Assembly (NCBI GenBank): GCA_026014515.1 | Contig: JAOZIG010000545.1 | Coordinates: forward strand, 1 to 5,315 | Length of the DNA stretch: 5,315 nt | DNA from: Candidatus Bathyarchaeota archaeon | GTDB lineage: Archaea > Thermoproteota > Bathyarchaeia > TCS64 | Direction: 5' to 3' | Part shown: piece by piece, positions 4,811 through 5,315 of the stretch | Layout of the letters: each line of letters opens with the position of its first letter | Position numbering within the stretch: the stretch's first letter is position 1 | Made by a program: the position numbers and the translations under genes | Notes under the pieces: generated by a model | What the model saw: only the letters and a program-made list of their open reading frames with translations | The model's database searches: none | What the model was told of the DNA's origin: nothing

Positions 4811-5086
4811 ATGGATTCACTGGAAAAGAAACTGGGTTCTGCTATCACCGAGTATAACCAGTATAGGGTTAATCTGGTACAGGCAGAGTTGCGGGACTTG
4901 TCTGAGTCTGGTTTCTGTGTTTTATTTGATGGTTCCTTCTGTGAGACCTGTGGCTACTATGATTACTATGATGATCTACAGGTGCTTCTTGAGGATGAGT
5001 ATGGTGTGGACTCGAAAATAGTTGAGATAAACCATATGGAAAAAGGGGACTTGGTATGGTTCAGTCTACTTCTTGACGACGCCTAG
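4811..5086 (+). CDS. Small acidic CxxC protein of unknown function
   Basis: I do not recognise this gene with certainty. From ATG 4811 it encodes 91 residues; an in-frame ATG at 4778 would add eleven (MVFNLRFGGCF) that look less like coding sequence. The start is an amphipathic helix (SLEKKLGSAITEYNQYR, 3-19). The middle has a strand FCVLFDGSF running into CETCGYYDYYDD (44-55), with Cys44 and Cys47 in a CxxCG knuckle followed by a Tyr/Asp cluster. Then come an acidic helix (LQVLLEDEYGV) and strands ending DLVWFSLLLDDA. The layout of strand, CxxCG and acidic helix suggests a compact alpha/beta fold. One CxxC alone could be redox-active or half a Zn site in a dimer. It recalls small conserved haloarchaeal proteins with a C-x-TCG-x-x-D motif, but that is memory, not a search. 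No signal peptide or membrane segment is evident. The last 21 bp overlap the end of ileS on the opposite strand. Confidence 0.75.
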   Translation: MDSLEKKLGSAITEYNQYRVNLVQAELRDLSESGFCVLFDGSFCETCGYYDYYDDLQVLLEDEYGVDSKIVEINHMEKGDLVWFSLLLDDA

Positions 5087-5315
5087 CTTGACCTCTAAGC
5101 CGTCAATATCATAGTGCTGAGCCGTGGCGCCTTCTGGGGCTTCCATGTTGTGTAGTTCATCTGTGAGGGTTTCTGCCATGATGTACTCGGATTCATCGTT
5201 GAATACCTCCTCTGCGTCGGGGTCGCCAGTGTAGTAGACGATTATGTGGTCGTCTATGTCGAAGTCGGCTTCCTTTCGTAGTGCCTGTATTCGGCGTACG
5301 ATGTCTCGGGCTAGT
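5066..5315 (-). CDS. ileS: Isoleucyl-tRNA synthetase, C-terminal 82 residues (runs off right edge)
   Basis: IleRS charges tRNA-Ile with isoleucine. Only the extreme C-terminus is here, ending in TAG at 5068-5066. It opens with LARDIVRRIQALRKEADFDI (visible residues 1-20), the conserved helix of the post-anticodon-binding C-terminal domain of archaeal and eukaryotic-type IleRS. EYIMAETLTDEL (43-54) and a final strand pair (HYDIDGLEVKLGVVKK) follow, matching the known end of that domain. The HIGH and KMSKS catalytic motifs and the anticodon domain are outside the window. ValRS and LeuRS lack this LARDIVRRIQ-type tail, so the assignment is fairly firm. The gene ends convergently with a 21-bp overlap of the small CxxC gene. 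Confidence 0.9.
   Translation of the reverse strand, partial: LARDIVRRIQALRKEADFDIDDHIIVYYTGDPDAEEVFNDESEYIMAETLTDELHNMEAPEGATAQHYDIDGLEVKLGVVKK

Noticed and set aside
4761..5021. Plus-strand 86-codon frame overlapping the CxxC gene
   Set aside because: Out-of-frame shadow; the 4811-5086 frame has the start signals and the coherent motif.

Overview
This window looks like a piece of an archaeal chromosome. The uS12 and uL16 (L10e) ribosomal proteins and the IleRS tail are of archaeal type. AT-rich TATA-like elements lie at the usual archaeal distance from several starts, and there is little sign of bacterial -35/-10 promoters. The lineage cannot be fixed from sequence alone. The departure of rps12 from its usual neighbours would fit a group with rearranged ribosomal operons, but that is inference. 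No tRNA, rRNA, CRISPR, insertion sequence or phage gene is visible.

Layout from left to right. Positions 1-2229 (minus) hold the first 743 codons of pyruvate, phosphate dikinase; its C-terminal end lies off the left edge. A 182-bp divergent spacer follows. A GNAT-type N-acetyltransferase (2412-2948, plus) abuts, tail to tail with no gap, a 41-residue zinc-ribbon microprotein (2949-3074, minus). A 257-bp AT-rich divergent spacer contains a perfect 9-bp inverted repeat. It leads to a degenerate GIY-YIG-like protein (3332-3661, plus), whose 3' end overlaps the 3' end of rps12. rps12 (3651-4079) and rpl10e (4079-4579 or 4588) form a minus-strand pair joined by TAATG. After another AT-rich spacer comes a small CxxC protein of unknown function (4811-5086, plus), whose end overlaps by 21 bp the end of isoleucyl-tRNA synthetase (5066-5315, minus, C-terminal 82 residues only).

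The identified genes are mostly housekeeping: translation (uL16, uS12, IleRS) and the PEP/pyruvate node (PPDK). Between them sit small, poorly characterised plus- and minus-strand genes packed tail to tail. I see no multi-gene defence or mobile system. The most interesting material is small: the zinc-ribbon gene with its operator-like palindrome, the GIY-YIG-like protein that seems to lack its catalytic Glu and has mosaic base composition, a possible six-codon coupling ORF in front of ppdK, an extra charged helical segment in PPDK, and the unusual uL16-uS12 pairing.
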